Shown: in pieces, positions 28,152-35,996 of the stretch
Layout: every line of letters begins with the position of its first letter
Numbering within the stretch: position 1 is the stretch's first letter
NCBI GenBank assembly: GCA_020846875.1
Contig: JADLDB010000108.1
Coordinates: forward strand, 1-60,514
DNA from: Myxococcales bacterium
Lineage (GTDB): Bacteria; Myxococcota; Myxococcia; Myxococcales; Myxococcaceae
Length of the DNA: 60,514 nt
Direction: 5' to 3'
Notes under the pieces: generated by a model
Seen by the model: only the letters and a program-made list of their open reading frames with translations
Databases searched by the model: none
What the model was told of the DNA's origin: nothing
Made by a program: the position numbers and the translations under genes

Positions 28152-31100
28152 CTACGGCACCGTCATCACCCCCAGCTGCGCCGTCTCGAAGGTGAGGCCG
28201 GCGTTGGCGCCCGCCCCATTCAAGTCGCCGTACGTCCAAGTCAACCCGCTGTCGACGCTGAAGCGGAAGGTGTAGCGGTAGCTGCCCGGCGTGGCCGGCG
28301 CGGTGAGCGTTCCCTGGTACTCGTCGTCGTTGCCCACCTGCACGTTGAAGGTGGCGGGGACGAACTGCCACCCGCACTGCGTCGTCGGGTCCACGCCCGC
28401 GGGGCCGAAGCCCACCTGCGCCACCACGTTGGGCGCGGGGCCGGCGGGGGGAGTCACGCCCGCCTCGAAGACTCGCCCGAACAGCAACTCCGTCACCGCG
28501 GACGGGGCCACGGTGGTGGCGGGCGGGAACTGCAGCACCGCGTAGTCCGCCTCCGAAGGCAGGTCGGTTTCGTTGCGCGCGCCGCACAGTACGCAGCCGG
28601 CCGGGGGTGCCACGGTGTTGCGCGGCGTCGGCGTGGCCGCCACGAAGTCCAGCCCGTTGTCGTTGCTGTCCACGCCCACGCGCCGCGCCGCCACGGTGTT
28701 GCCCAGGGTGGCCGTCGGGGCGGCGCCTTCGAAGCAGTTGGCCGTGGCACCGTAGCCGACGAAGTCGACGAGGCCGGTGGGGCACACGCCGGACAGCGTG
28801 GTGATGCTGGGCACCAGCGCCACCTTCCCTGCCGTGCCGGACATGGCGGTGGTGCCGGTCGCGTCTGGCGTGGGCAGCGGCGCTCCGTTGGTGCCGCCGC
28901 TGCCCTGCTGCACGAGGAGGTACTGCCCGGGCTGAAGGGTGATGGCCGGGAGGTTGGTGCGAGTCCAACTGCTGCCGGCCGCGGACGCGTACTGGACGGA
29001 CCACCCCCCCACGCTGGCGGGCGCGAGGCCCAGGTTCTGGAGCTCGATGAAGTCGTTGGTCCACGGCGCCCCGGAGTTGCCGCCCCCGCCGTACACCTGG
29101 CTGATGACGACGCCGCAGGCGGACGAGGGGACGAAGGCCGTCGTGAAGCCCGTCGGGTTGGTGTACGCCGTCAGCGCGTTGCCGAAGGTGTCCTGGGCGA
29201 CGCTGGTGACGCGCAGCCTGTACCGGGTGTTGCGGGCCAGTCCCGGGGCGGGCGTGGCGGTGACGCTGGTGGCGGTGGTGGTGAGGCCGCCCAGCCCGAG
29301 GCAGGTGACGAAGTCGTCCGCGGACAGTTGCACGGTGCCGGTGCACGGGCCGGCGGCCGCCTGCACGGAGAAGGTGGCGGCGTTCATCGCGTTGGTGAAG
29401 GTGGCGGACACCGTCGTGCCGGGGGCGGCGCCGGTGGCGCCGTCGGCCGGGGTGGTGCTGACGACGGAGGGGCCCTGGCACACCGTGGCGGTGCACACCC
29501 CCGTCTGGCAGTCGGTGCCCACCAGGCAACTCCTCGTGGGCGCGCACGCCGGGCAGGTGCCGCCGCCGCAGTCCACGTCCGTCTCGGCGCCGTTGCGCAA
29601 CAGGTCCGTGCAGGACGCCGGCTGGCAGACGTTGCCTGTGCACACCCCGCTGGCGCACTGGGCGCCCGAGACGCACTCCACGCACGCGCCGCTGCCGTCG
29701 CACACCGTCCCGCCGGACTGGCTGCAGGTGGCGCCGCTCGTCAACGGGGGATTGGAGGGCACGCCCCCGGCGCACACGTCGTCGGTGCACTGCTGGCCGT
29801 CCACCGGCACGTCCGTGTCCGTGTTGGCGGAGCCCGTGCCGCCGTCGCCGTCGCACACCGCCGTCAGGCAGTTGCCGGCCGTCTGGGTGGAAAGCGGCGT
29901 GCCCGCGTCCGCCGTCCACCGCCCGCAGGTGTTGCCGAGGCAGGTGGGCGCCTCGCACTCACCGTTGGGGCCGGGGCAGTCCGAGGCGGCCACGCACTGG
30001 ACGCAGGCGCCGAAGCCGTCGCACATGGCGCCGCCGCCCTGGGTGCAGGCGGTGCCTGTGGGGCGCGCGGGGTTGCCCGGCACGCCGGCGTTGCACACGT
30101 CGTCGGTGCACTCCAGCCCGTCCACCGGGAGGTCGGCGTTGGCCACCGCGTTGTTGACGCCGCCCGCGCCGTCGCACAGCAGCGCGTGACAGTCGCCCGC
30201 CACCTGGCCGCCGGTGGGGGTGTTGGCCGGCGTGTAGCTGGCGCCGCACAGGCCGGAGTTGCAGGCGTAGGACACGCAGTCCGTGGCCGCCGGGCAGTGG
30301 GAGGCCTGGTTGCACTCCACGCACGCGCCCGACGCGTTGCAGCGGGTGCCGCCGCTCTGGGTGCAGGCCGTGTCGATGGGCTGCGGCGGGTTGCTGGGCA
30401 CGCCGTTGGTGCAGACGTCCTGGGTGCACTGGAGGTTGTCGACGGGCCTGTCCGCGTCGGCGTTGATGGAGGTGACGCCGCCCGTCCCGTCGCACACCGC
30501 GGTGAGGCAGTCCCCGGCCGTCTGCGCCGCCAGCGCCGTGCCCGTCGGGGTGAAGGTGGCGCCGCACACGTTGTTGGTGCAGGTGATGGTGAGGCACTCC
30601 GAGGACATGCCCGCGCAGTCGGCGGCGGTGACGCAGCCCACGCATTGCCCCGCGCCGTCGCACACCAGGTTGGTGCCGCAGGGCGTGCCGGCCGCCGCGT
30701 CGTTCTGCGAGGGCGTGCCCGCGGTGCACACGCCGGCCGTGCACGGGTTGGCGTCGGTGGGGACGTCGGTGTCGTCGACGGCGTTGGCGCTGCCCCCGGC
30801 GCCGTCGCACTCCTCGCGGTGGCAGTCGCCGGCCGTCTGGCCAGGCAGCGGCGTGCCCGCGTCCGCGTCGAGGGAGCCGCAGGCGTGGCCCACGCACACC
30901 CGCGCGCGGCAGGTGGTGTCCTGTCCCGGGCAGTCGGTGGGCTGGTTGCAGGCCACGCAGGCGCCGGCCCCGTCACAGACGATGCCTCCGTCGGCGCAGG
31001 CGGTGCCGGCCGCGGTAGGCACGTTGGACGGCGTCATCCCCGTGCACAAGTCGTCGGTGCAGGCGTTGTTGTCCTCGGGCACGTCGGCGGCGCGCGCCAC

Positions 31101-31688
31101 CGCCACCACGTCGCCCTGCGCGGTGCACTGGCTCTCCTGGCAGTCGCCCGGCGTCTGGGTGGCGGTGGGCGTGCCCTGCGGCTGGAGCGAGACGTCGCAG
31201 GTGCCGGCGTTGCAGACGCGGGTGCGGCAGTCCGTGTCCTGCCCGGCGCAGTCCGTCCCCAGGACGCAGCCCACGCACGCGCCGCCGCCGTTGCACACCA
31301 GGCCCCCGTCGGCGCCGCAGCCCACGCCCGCGTCGGCATTCCCGTGGTTGGGCGCGCCCTGCACGCAGGAGTCCACCGTGCAGTCGTTGCCGTCGTCCTC
31401 CACGTCGGTGGCGTCCTCCACCGAGACGACGTTGCCCACGCCGTCGCACTGGCGCACCTGGCAGTCGCCGGCCGTCTGGGTGGACACGGGCGTCCCCGAG
31501 GCCACCGGGCTGAAGCCGCACACGCCGTTGACGCAGGACGCCTGACGGCACTCGGCCTGCGGCGCCGGACAGTCGGCGGGGGCGGTGCACTGGGCGCCGG
31601 CGTCCATCTGGGGGGAGCCTCCGCAGTTGCACCCCGCGAAGGCGAAGGAGAGCGCGGCGAAGGAGAGAGCGAGGCGGCGGGAGAGCAT
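28152..31688 (-). CDS. Large Cys-repeat lipoprotein with Ig-like and lamin-tail domains
   Basis: A 1178-residue lipoprotein (MLSRRLALSFAALSFAFAGC). After the anchor come six tandem Cys-rich repeats of about 105 residues, then a short Cys-rich linker. A bacterial Ig-like domain follows at about 745-860 (STTPADGATGAAPGTTV, RYRLRVTSVAQDTFGN). A lamin-tail domain comes next (about 865-950: CGVVISQVYGGGGNSG, NDFIELQNLG, LQPGQYLLVQ), and a final beta-rich region. No enzyme motif. The protein is probably a long stalk at the cell surface; lamin-tail domains in bacteria occur in secreted or surface proteins. The converging small GGSK gene ends 28 bp away. Confidence 0.88.
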   Translation of the reverse strand: MLSRRLALSFAALSFAFAGCNCGGSPQMDAGAQCTAPADCPAPQAECRQASCVNGVCGFSPVASGTPVSTQTAGDCQVRQCDGVGNVVSVEDATDVEDDGNDCTVDSCVQGAPNHGNADAGVGCGADGGLVCNGGGACVGCVLGTDCAGQDTDCRTRVCNAGTCDVSLQPQGTPTATQTPGDCQESQCTAQGDVVAVARAADVPEDNNACTDDLCTGMTPSNVPTAAGTACADGGIVCDGAGACVACNQPTDCPGQDTTCRARVCVGHACGSLDADAGTPLPGQTAGDCHREECDGAGGSANAVDDTDVPTDANPCTAGVCTAGTPSQNDAAAGTPCGTNLVCDGAGQCVGCVTAADCAGMSSECLTITCTNNVCGATFTPTGTALAAQTAGDCLTAVCDGTGGVTSINADADRPVDNLQCTQDVCTNGVPSNPPQPIDTACTQSGGTRCNASGACVECNQASHCPAATDCVSYACNSGLCGASYTPANTPTGGQVAGDCHALLCDGAGGVNNAVANADLPVDGLECTDDVCNAGVPGNPARPTGTACTQGGGAMCDGFGACVQCVAASDCPGPNGECEAPTCLGNTCGRWTADAGTPLSTQTAGNCLTAVCDGDGGTGSANTDTDVPVDGQQCTDDVCAGGVPSNPPLTSGATCSQSGGTVCDGSGACVECVSGAQCASGVCTGNVCQPASCTDLLRNGAETDVDCGGGTCPACAPTRSCLVGTDCQTGVCTATVCQGPSVVSTTPADGATGAAPGTTVSATFTNAMNAATFSVQAAAGPCTGTVQLSADDFVTCLGLGGLTTTATSVTATPAPGLARNTRYRLRVTSVAQDTFGNALTAYTNPTGFTTAFVPSSACGVVISQVYGGGGNSGAPWTNDFIELQNLGLAPASVGGWSVQYASAAGSSWTRTNLPAITLQPGQYLLVQQGSGGTNGAPLPTPDATGTTAMSGTAGKVALVPSITTLSGVCPTGLVDFVGYGATANCFEGAAPTATLGNTVAARRVGVDSNDNGLDFVAATPTPRNTVAPPAGCVLCGARNETDLPSEADYAVLQFPPATTVAPSAVTELLFGRVFEAGVTPPAGPAPNVVAQVGFGPAGVDPTTQCGWQFVPATFNVQVGNDDEYQGTLTAPATPGSYRYTFRFSVDSGLTWTYGDLNGAGANAGLTFETAQLGVMTVP
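29673..31589 (-). repeat. Six tandem Cys-rich repeats of about 105 residues
   Basis: Each unit has the order CxxxxDC...CxxxxC...CG, then GTP/GTA...QTxGDC...CDGxGG, DxDxP.D...CTxDxC, GxPSN, GxxC and ends VCDGxGACVxC. All six keep the Cys positions. They look like independent disulfide-rich modules that form a stalk. DNA copies differ clearly, so they are old duplications. Confidence 0.85.
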
Positions 31689-31763
31689 GGACGTGACTCC
31701 GGTATGCGCGGGCCGGGTACTGTGGCGCCTCGCGCAGCAAGAGCCAAGCCCGACAGGGCGACT

Positions 31764-32115
31764 TCAGGCCGACGCCTGCGGCCGGATGCGGAAGGTCATC
31801 GGCAGCGCCTCGCGCGTCTCGAGCAGCAGGGTGAGCAGGTCGGTGGACGTCACCAGGCCTGTCAGCTTCCGCCCTTCGCCGACGATGGGCAGCGCGTCGA
31901 GGTGGTGGGTCGACATGGTGTGGACCAGCTCGGCGACGGACGCGCCTTCGAGGCTCCACCGCCATCACCTGGCCGGCGGCGACGTCGGAGAAGACGAGCG
32001 CCCCGTCGCGCGCGCGGGTGCAGAAGCCGAGGAAGTCGCGGTCCGACACCACGCCCACCAGCCGGCGCAACGGAAGACCGCCCGGTTGAAACCGCGGCGG
32101 GCGAAGGCTTTGCGC
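31764..32115 (-). pseudogene. CBS-domain protein remnant with two frameshifts
   Basis: Three pieces in different frames together read as a CBS-pair protein: ARKAFARRGFNRAVF, then RRLVGVVSDRDFLGF and VFSDVAAGQVM, then ASVAELVHTMSTHHLDALPIV, LTGLVTSTDLLTLLLE and a stop after RIRPQASA. Frame changes occur near 32072 and 31955. CBS pairs sense adenosyl ligands and regulate other proteins. The 5' end is also unclear because it meets the oxygenase gene. Either a decayed gene or two base-calling errors could explain it. Confidence 0.75.
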
Positions 32116-32175
32116 GCCGCCCCAGGTGGACCCACACCAGCCGCGCCACCGCCGCGAGCAACAGGCTGAGCAGCA

Positions 32176-33417
32176 TCAGCCCGCCGCTTCTGCCGAGGGC
32201 GCCTCGGACGGCCGGCGCAGCATCAGCACCCAGCCCAGCGAGCCGCCCAGCAAGCCGTTGAGGCCCACCGCCCACCACGCGGGGATGACGCCGCCCACGC
32301 CCAGCGCGGTGATGAGGGCGATGGTGCCCAGCAGGCGGCCCACCTCCAGCGACGCGGCCCAGCGCTTCGACTCCAACAGCGCGCTCCAGGCGGTGGCGGC
32401 GGCCCACAACAAGAGCGACAGCGCCACCTGCTGCCAGCCGGAGAGCGGCGTCTTCGTGTGCGTCACCAGCAGCATCACCGGGAAGGCGAGCAGCACCTGC
32501 GCCACCAGGTACGGCTTGCTGCCCGGCAGCGGGGTGGACTGGAACTTCACCTCCCGGCCGTCGGCGGTGCGCCACGTCCCCTTCTTCCGCGCCGGCACGC
32601 CCTCGGGCCGCCAGCCGGTGGGCATGAACCACACCCGCAGCTTGTCGAACCAGCGCGGCGCGTCCAGCGCGTCCTTCACCACCTCGCGCCACACCTGGAA
32701 GTTGATGAAGGTCGGGTCCCAGGTGTTGGGCGGGCTGGTGACGCCGTAGCGGCACGCCTCCGTCTCGGGCTCGAAGCTGCCGAACAGCTTGTCCCAGAGG
32801 ATGAGGAAGCCGCCGTAGTTCTTGTCCAGGTAGCGCTCGTTGCGCGCGTGGTGCACCCGGTGGTGGCTGGGCGTGTTCAGCCACGCCTCGATGAAGGCGG
32901 GCAGCTTCGGCACCACGCGGGTGTGCGGCAGCAACTGCAGCACCAGGTGGAAGGCCACCATGGCGATGACCCACTCCGCGGGGAAGCCCACCAGCGCCAG
33001 CGGCCAGTAGAAGAAGAAGCTGAAGAAGCGCTGCGTCACCGAGGCGCGCAGGGCGACGGCGTAGTTGAGCTCCTCGGTGGAGTGGTGCGGCATGTGCGCC
33101 GCCCAGCCGACGTTGGTGCGGTGCCCGAAGCGGTGGAACCAGTAGAAAAGGAAGTCCACCCCCAGGAAGAGCGCCAGGCCCGTCCACAGGTTGGCCTCCA
33201 CGCGGAACAGGCCGTGCGAGGCCAGCCAGCCCAGCACCGGGTACCAGACGAGCGCCACGGCCACGTTGACGCACTGGTTGATGATGGCGGTGCCCAGCGA
33301 GGCCACCGAGTCCTGGAACTCGTAGTACCCGTTCTTCCTCTTGAGGCAGAAGGCCACCTCGAGGGCGATGAGGACGAGGACGAAGGGCGTCGCCACGGCG
33401 TAGACGTTGAGCGGCAT
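32176..33417 (-). CDS. Sterol desaturase/fatty acid hydroxylase family membrane oxygenase, AGMO-like
   Basis: A 413-residue integral membrane di-iron enzyme. The eight-histidine signature is intact: HRFGH, HMPHHSTEE and NTPSHHRVHHARN, followed by DKNYGGFLILWDKLFGSFEPE. This last stretch strongly resembles mammalian alkylglycerol monooxygenase (TMEM195), which cleaves ether lipids with O2 and a pterin. About six transmembrane helices flank the core, and the C-terminal region has extra helices. M. xanthus makes ether lipids during development, so ether-lipid turnover is an attractive role, but a related C-hydroxylation is possible. It is divergent from a Crp/Fnr regulator; a 14-bp palindrome lies between. 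Confidence 0.9.
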   Translation of the reverse strand: MPLNVYAVATPFVLVLIALEVAFCLKRKNGYYEFQDSVASLGTAIINQCVNVAVALVWYPVLGWLASHGLFRVEANLWTGLALFLGVDFLFYWFHRFGHRTNVGWAAHMPHHSTEELNYAVALRASVTQRFFSFFFYWPLALVGFPAEWVIAMVAFHLVLQLLPHTRVVPKLPAFIEAWLNTPSHHRVHHARNERYLDKNYGGFLILWDKLFGSFEPETEACRYGVTSPPNTWDPTFINFQVWREVVKDALDAPRWFDKLRVWFMPTGWRPEGVPARKKGTWRTADGREVKFQSTPLPGSKPYLVAQVLLAFPVMLLVTHTKTPLSGWQQVALSLLLWAAATAWSALLESKRWAASLEVGRLLGTIALITALGVGGVIPAWWAVGLNGLLGGSLGWVLMLRRPSEAPSAEAAG

Positions 33418-33453
33418 GGCGGGACTCGTAGCCCCACCGCCCCGGCGCTCGCG

Positions 33454-33467
33454 TTAACCCGGGTTAA
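33454..33467. promoter_or_regulatory. 14-bp palindromic operator candidate
   Basis: TTAACCCGGGTTAA is a perfect palindrome in the 85-bp gap between the divergent AGMO-like and Crp/Fnr genes. Its TTAA ends stand out in this GC-rich sequence. Two-fold symmetry fits a dimeric regulator such as the adjacent Crp/Fnr protein, although it is not the classical TGTGA or TTGAT site. Confidence 0.55.
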
Positions 33468-33502
33468 GAAACGCCGACTCCACAAGCCGGGCGCTCGCGC
33501 TT

Positions 33503-34123
33503 ATGACTCGGGGCGTGGCACCGGGACTCGGGCTGACGACGGAGGAGGGCGCGGCGCTCGAAGCGCACCTCTCGTCCCTCGCCCCGCTGTCGTCCCGGAC
33601 GTGGAAGGCGCTGCTGGCGCTGGGCCAGCGCCGGCGCCTCGCGAAGGGTGGCTGCTTCACCCGCCCCGGAGCGCCGGCCTCGCACTTCGCGGTGGTGCTG
33701 TCCGGCCTCTTGCGCCACTACTACGTGGACGCGCGGGGCAAGGAGTCGGTGAAGGCCTTCCGGGGCCCGCTGGACGTCTCGGCGCCGTACGCGGAGCTGA
33801 TTCTCCGCCGCCCCTCCCGCACCTACATCGAGGCGCTCACCAGGACGGAGCTGCTCGTCTTCCGCTTCGACGACTTCGAGGCGCTGGCGAGGGACTCGGT
33901 GGAGCTGCAGCGGCTGGCCCGCCGCTTCGGCGAGGTGCACTTCGTCCAGAAGGAGCAGCGGGAGTACGAGTTCCTCATGCTGTCCGCCGAGGAGCGCTAC
34001 CGGCAGTTCTGCGCCCGCATGCCGGAGCTCTTGCAGCACATTCCCCAGCACCAGGTGGCCTCGTACATCGGCATCACCCCGGTGGCCCTGTCCCGCATCC
34101 GCGCCCGGAGCCGGCGGCCGTGA
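33503..34123 (+). CDS. Crp/Fnr family transcriptional regulator
   Basis: A 206-residue protein. An N-terminal cyclic-nucleotide-type beta roll (about residues 30-120: KGGCFTRPGAPASHFAVVLSGLLRHYYVD, KAFRGPLDVSAPY, RTYIEALTRTELLVF) is followed by the dimerisation helix and a C-terminal winged helix (HIPQHQVASYIGITPVALSRIRAR). No Fnr-type Cys cluster is seen at the N-terminus. The arrangement is normal for small Crp/Fnr regulators, and the effector cannot be told. It is divergent from the AGMO-like gene and its stop overlaps the next start (GTGA). It probably controls its neighbours through the intergenic palindrome. Confidence 0.9.
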   Translation: MTRGVAPGLGLTTEEGAALEAHLSSLAPLSSRTWKALLALGQRRRLAKGGCFTRPGAPASHFAVVLSGLLRHYYVDARGKESVKAFRGPLDVSAPYAELILRRPSRTYIEALTRTELLVFRFDDFEALARDSVELQRLARRFGEVHFVQKEQREYEFLMLSAEERYRQFCARMPELLQHIPQHQVASYIGITPVALSRIRARSRRP

Positions 34124-34701
34124 GGTGGACTCCTTTGCCCCGCGCCTTCGCCGACGACGACGCGGAGTCCGTCGCCCGCGCGCTGCTGGGCCAGCACCTG
34201 GTGCACGTGGTGCGGGGGCGGGCGCGGGTGGGCCGCATCGTGGAGACGGAGGCCTACCTGGGCCCGCACGACCTGGCCTGCCACTCCTCGAAGGGCCGCA
34301 CCGCCCGCACCGAGGTGATGTTCGGCCCGCCCGGGCACGCGTATGTGTTTCTCGTCTACGGCATGCACCACTGCGTCAACGTGGTGACGGGCCGGGGCGC
34401 GGCGGTGCTGCTGCGGGCGCTGGCGCCGGTGGAGGGCCTCTTCGACGCGCGCACCGACGGGCCGGGGCGCCTCACCAGGGCGCTGGCCATCACCAGGGCC
34501 CGCGACGCCCACCCGCTGGACGAGGTGCCGCTCTTCCTCGCGGCAGGGGACGCTGTGGAGCGGAAGGCCATCGCCCGCGGGCCTCGCATTGGCGTGGACT
34601 ACGCCGGGCCCTGGGCGAAGCGGCCGCTGCGCTTCTGGCTGGCGGACAACCCGCACGTCTCCAAAGTGACGCGCTACAGCGGCACCCGGCGGCCGACGTA
34701 G
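34120..34701 (+). CDS. mpg: DNA-3-methyladenine glycosylase (AAG/MPG family)
   Basis: A 193-residue base-excision repair enzyme that removes alkylated purines. The sequence has VETEAYLGPHDLACHSSKGR, then MFGPPGHAYVFLVYGMHHCVNVVTG and the ending RFWLADNPHVSKVTR, all typical of the AAG family; the catalytic Glu is in VETEAYLG. Length matches bacterial AAG. Translation starts at GTG overlapping the Crp/Fnr stop (GTGA), so both are in one transcript. The 3' end overlaps the convergent NlpC/P60 gene by 28 bp. Confidence 0.94.
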   Translation: MRWTPLPRAFADDDAESVARALLGQHLVHVVRGRARVGRIVETEAYLGPHDLACHSSKGRTARTEVMFGPPGHAYVFLVYGMHHCVNVVTGRGAAVLLRALAPVEGLFDARTDGPGRLTRALAITRARDAHPLDEVPLFLAAGDAVERKAIARGPRIGVDYAGPWAKRPLRFWLADNPHVSKVTRYSGTRRPT

Positions 34702-35696
34702 GACGGGTTGTCGAGGTACTTGCTGGCGTCGCTCACCCGCACGCTGCCGTTGCCCAGCCCGTCGCCGTCCGGGTCTCCGTCGGAAGTGGCCTCCAGCACC
34801 TTGCCGTTGCCCAGGTAGACGACGACGTGGCCATTCGTCACCAGGAGGTCGCCCTTCTGCAGCGCGCTCTTCGGCACCGCGGGCAGCCCGTTCTTCATGG
34901 TGCTGCTGGAGGCCAGGCCGCGCGCCGCGAGGTCCACGCCCGCGCGGCGGAACATCGACACCACCAGGCCGGAGCAGTCGAAGCCGATGACGCCCTGGGG
35001 CGAGCGGTACGGCCGCTGGCCCTGCATCTGGTAGACGCGCCCGTCGCCGGGCCGGCCGAAGCGGAAGGGGCTGCCGCCGCCGACGTACGGCGCGCCGAGG
35101 TGGCTCATCCCGAAGTCGAGGGCCGACTGCAGCCGCGCCGCGTTGGACGTGGAGGCCGTGGAGGCCGTGGGCGCGGTGGGGGCCACGGAGCCGGTGGCGT
35201 TGCGCAGCGCCGCCATCGTCTGCGGGCCCGCCCAGCCGTCCACCGTGAGGCCCTGCTGCCGCTGAAACGCCTTCACCGCCTGCTCGGTGGCGGGGCCGAA
35301 GTTGCCGCCCACCGCGCCGGCGTACAGGCCGAGCGCCTGGAGGCGCTGCTGCAGCTCCTTCACCGCCTCGCCGCGCGCGCCCACCACCAGCCGCGGTCCA
35401 CCCGGAGGAGCCGCGGGCGGACGGGGCGCCGTACGCGCCGCGACGACGGCCCTCAGCTTCGCCATCGTCTGCGGCCCGGCCCAGCCGTCCACCGTCAGCC
35501 CCTGGCGCCGCTGGAAGCCGCGCACCGCGGCGTCCGTCACCGGACCGAACCGGCCGTCGACGTTGGCGGTGTAGAGGCCCAGGGACTTGAGGAGCTGCTG
35601 CAGCTCCTGCACGGCCGGGCCGGACGCGCCGCGCTGGAGGCGTGAGGCAGACGAGGAGGAGGAGGGACGAGCGGTGGTGGAGTGGACGGTCGTCAT
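34674..35696 (-). CDS. NlpC/P60 peptidase with two peptidoglycan-binding domains, no signal peptide
   Basis: A 340-residue protein. The N-terminus is Ser/Thr-rich (MTTVHSTTARPSSSSSASR) with no signal peptide. Two PG_binding_1 domains follow (about residues 20-80 and 105-170), both ending FQRxQGLTVDGWAGPQTMA, so one arose by internal duplication. The NlpC/P60 domain begins near 190; the catalytic Cys is in IGFDCSGLVVSMFRRAG and the His in TNGHVVVYLG. These enzymes cut D-Glu/DAP-type peptide bonds in cell walls. Lack of a leader suggests release by lysis or by a non-Sec route, or action on prey. An upstream ATG exists but would not add a leader. It converges with the glycosylase gene. Confidence 0.9.
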   Translation of the reverse strand: MTTVHSTTARPSSSSSASRLQRGASGPAVQELQQLLKSLGLYTANVDGRFGPVTDAAVRGFQRRQGLTVDGWAGPQTMAKLRAVVAARTAPRPPAAPPGGPRLVVGARGEAVKELQQRLQALGLYAGAVGGNFGPATEQAVKAFQRQQGLTVDGWAGPQTMAALRNATGSVAPTAPTASTASTSNAARLQSALDFGMSHLGAPYVGGGSPFRFGRPGDGRVYQMQGQRPYRSPQGVIGFDCSGLVVSMFRRAGVDLAARGLASSSTMKNGLPAVPKSALQKGDLLVTNGHVVVYLGNGKVLEATSDGDPDGDGLGNGSVRVSDASKYLDNPSYVGRRVPL

Positions 35697-35754
35697 GCCG
35701 CGGAGATTGTCGGTGGCGCGGTGCGCCAGAATTCCCCGCCCCGCGTAAAGGTGA

Positions 35755-35949
35755 CTGACAGCCCGCGGTGCTTCCTGGCCTGCCGGCGCAGGCATCGGCC
35801 CTGCGAAGAAGGTCGCCATCTGGTGGGGCGTCTCGCTCCTGTACGTCCTCCTCTTCTCGCCGGCCCTGTTCCGGCTGGAGCGCCTCGCCGGAGGACAGGC
35901 GCCGGGCGCCGCGTGGCCAGGCGTCGCGCTGCGCGTGTACCTCGAGTAG
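35755..35949 (+). pseudogene. Possible small membrane protein lacking a usual start codon
   Basis: An open frame ends at a TAG and reads GPAKKVAIWWGVSLLYVLLFS followed by PALFRLERLAGGQAPG: a basic start, one transmembrane helix and a short tail. No ATG, GTG or TTG precedes it in frame before the upstream stop, so it would need CTG or ATC, or it is a remnant. It sits in the otherwise empty 300 bp between the NlpC/P60 gene and the TPR gene. Confidence 0.3.
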
Positions 35950-35996
35950 CGAAGCCCTCAGGGCCCCCGCCTCCCACCTGGGCTACGGTGGCCCTC

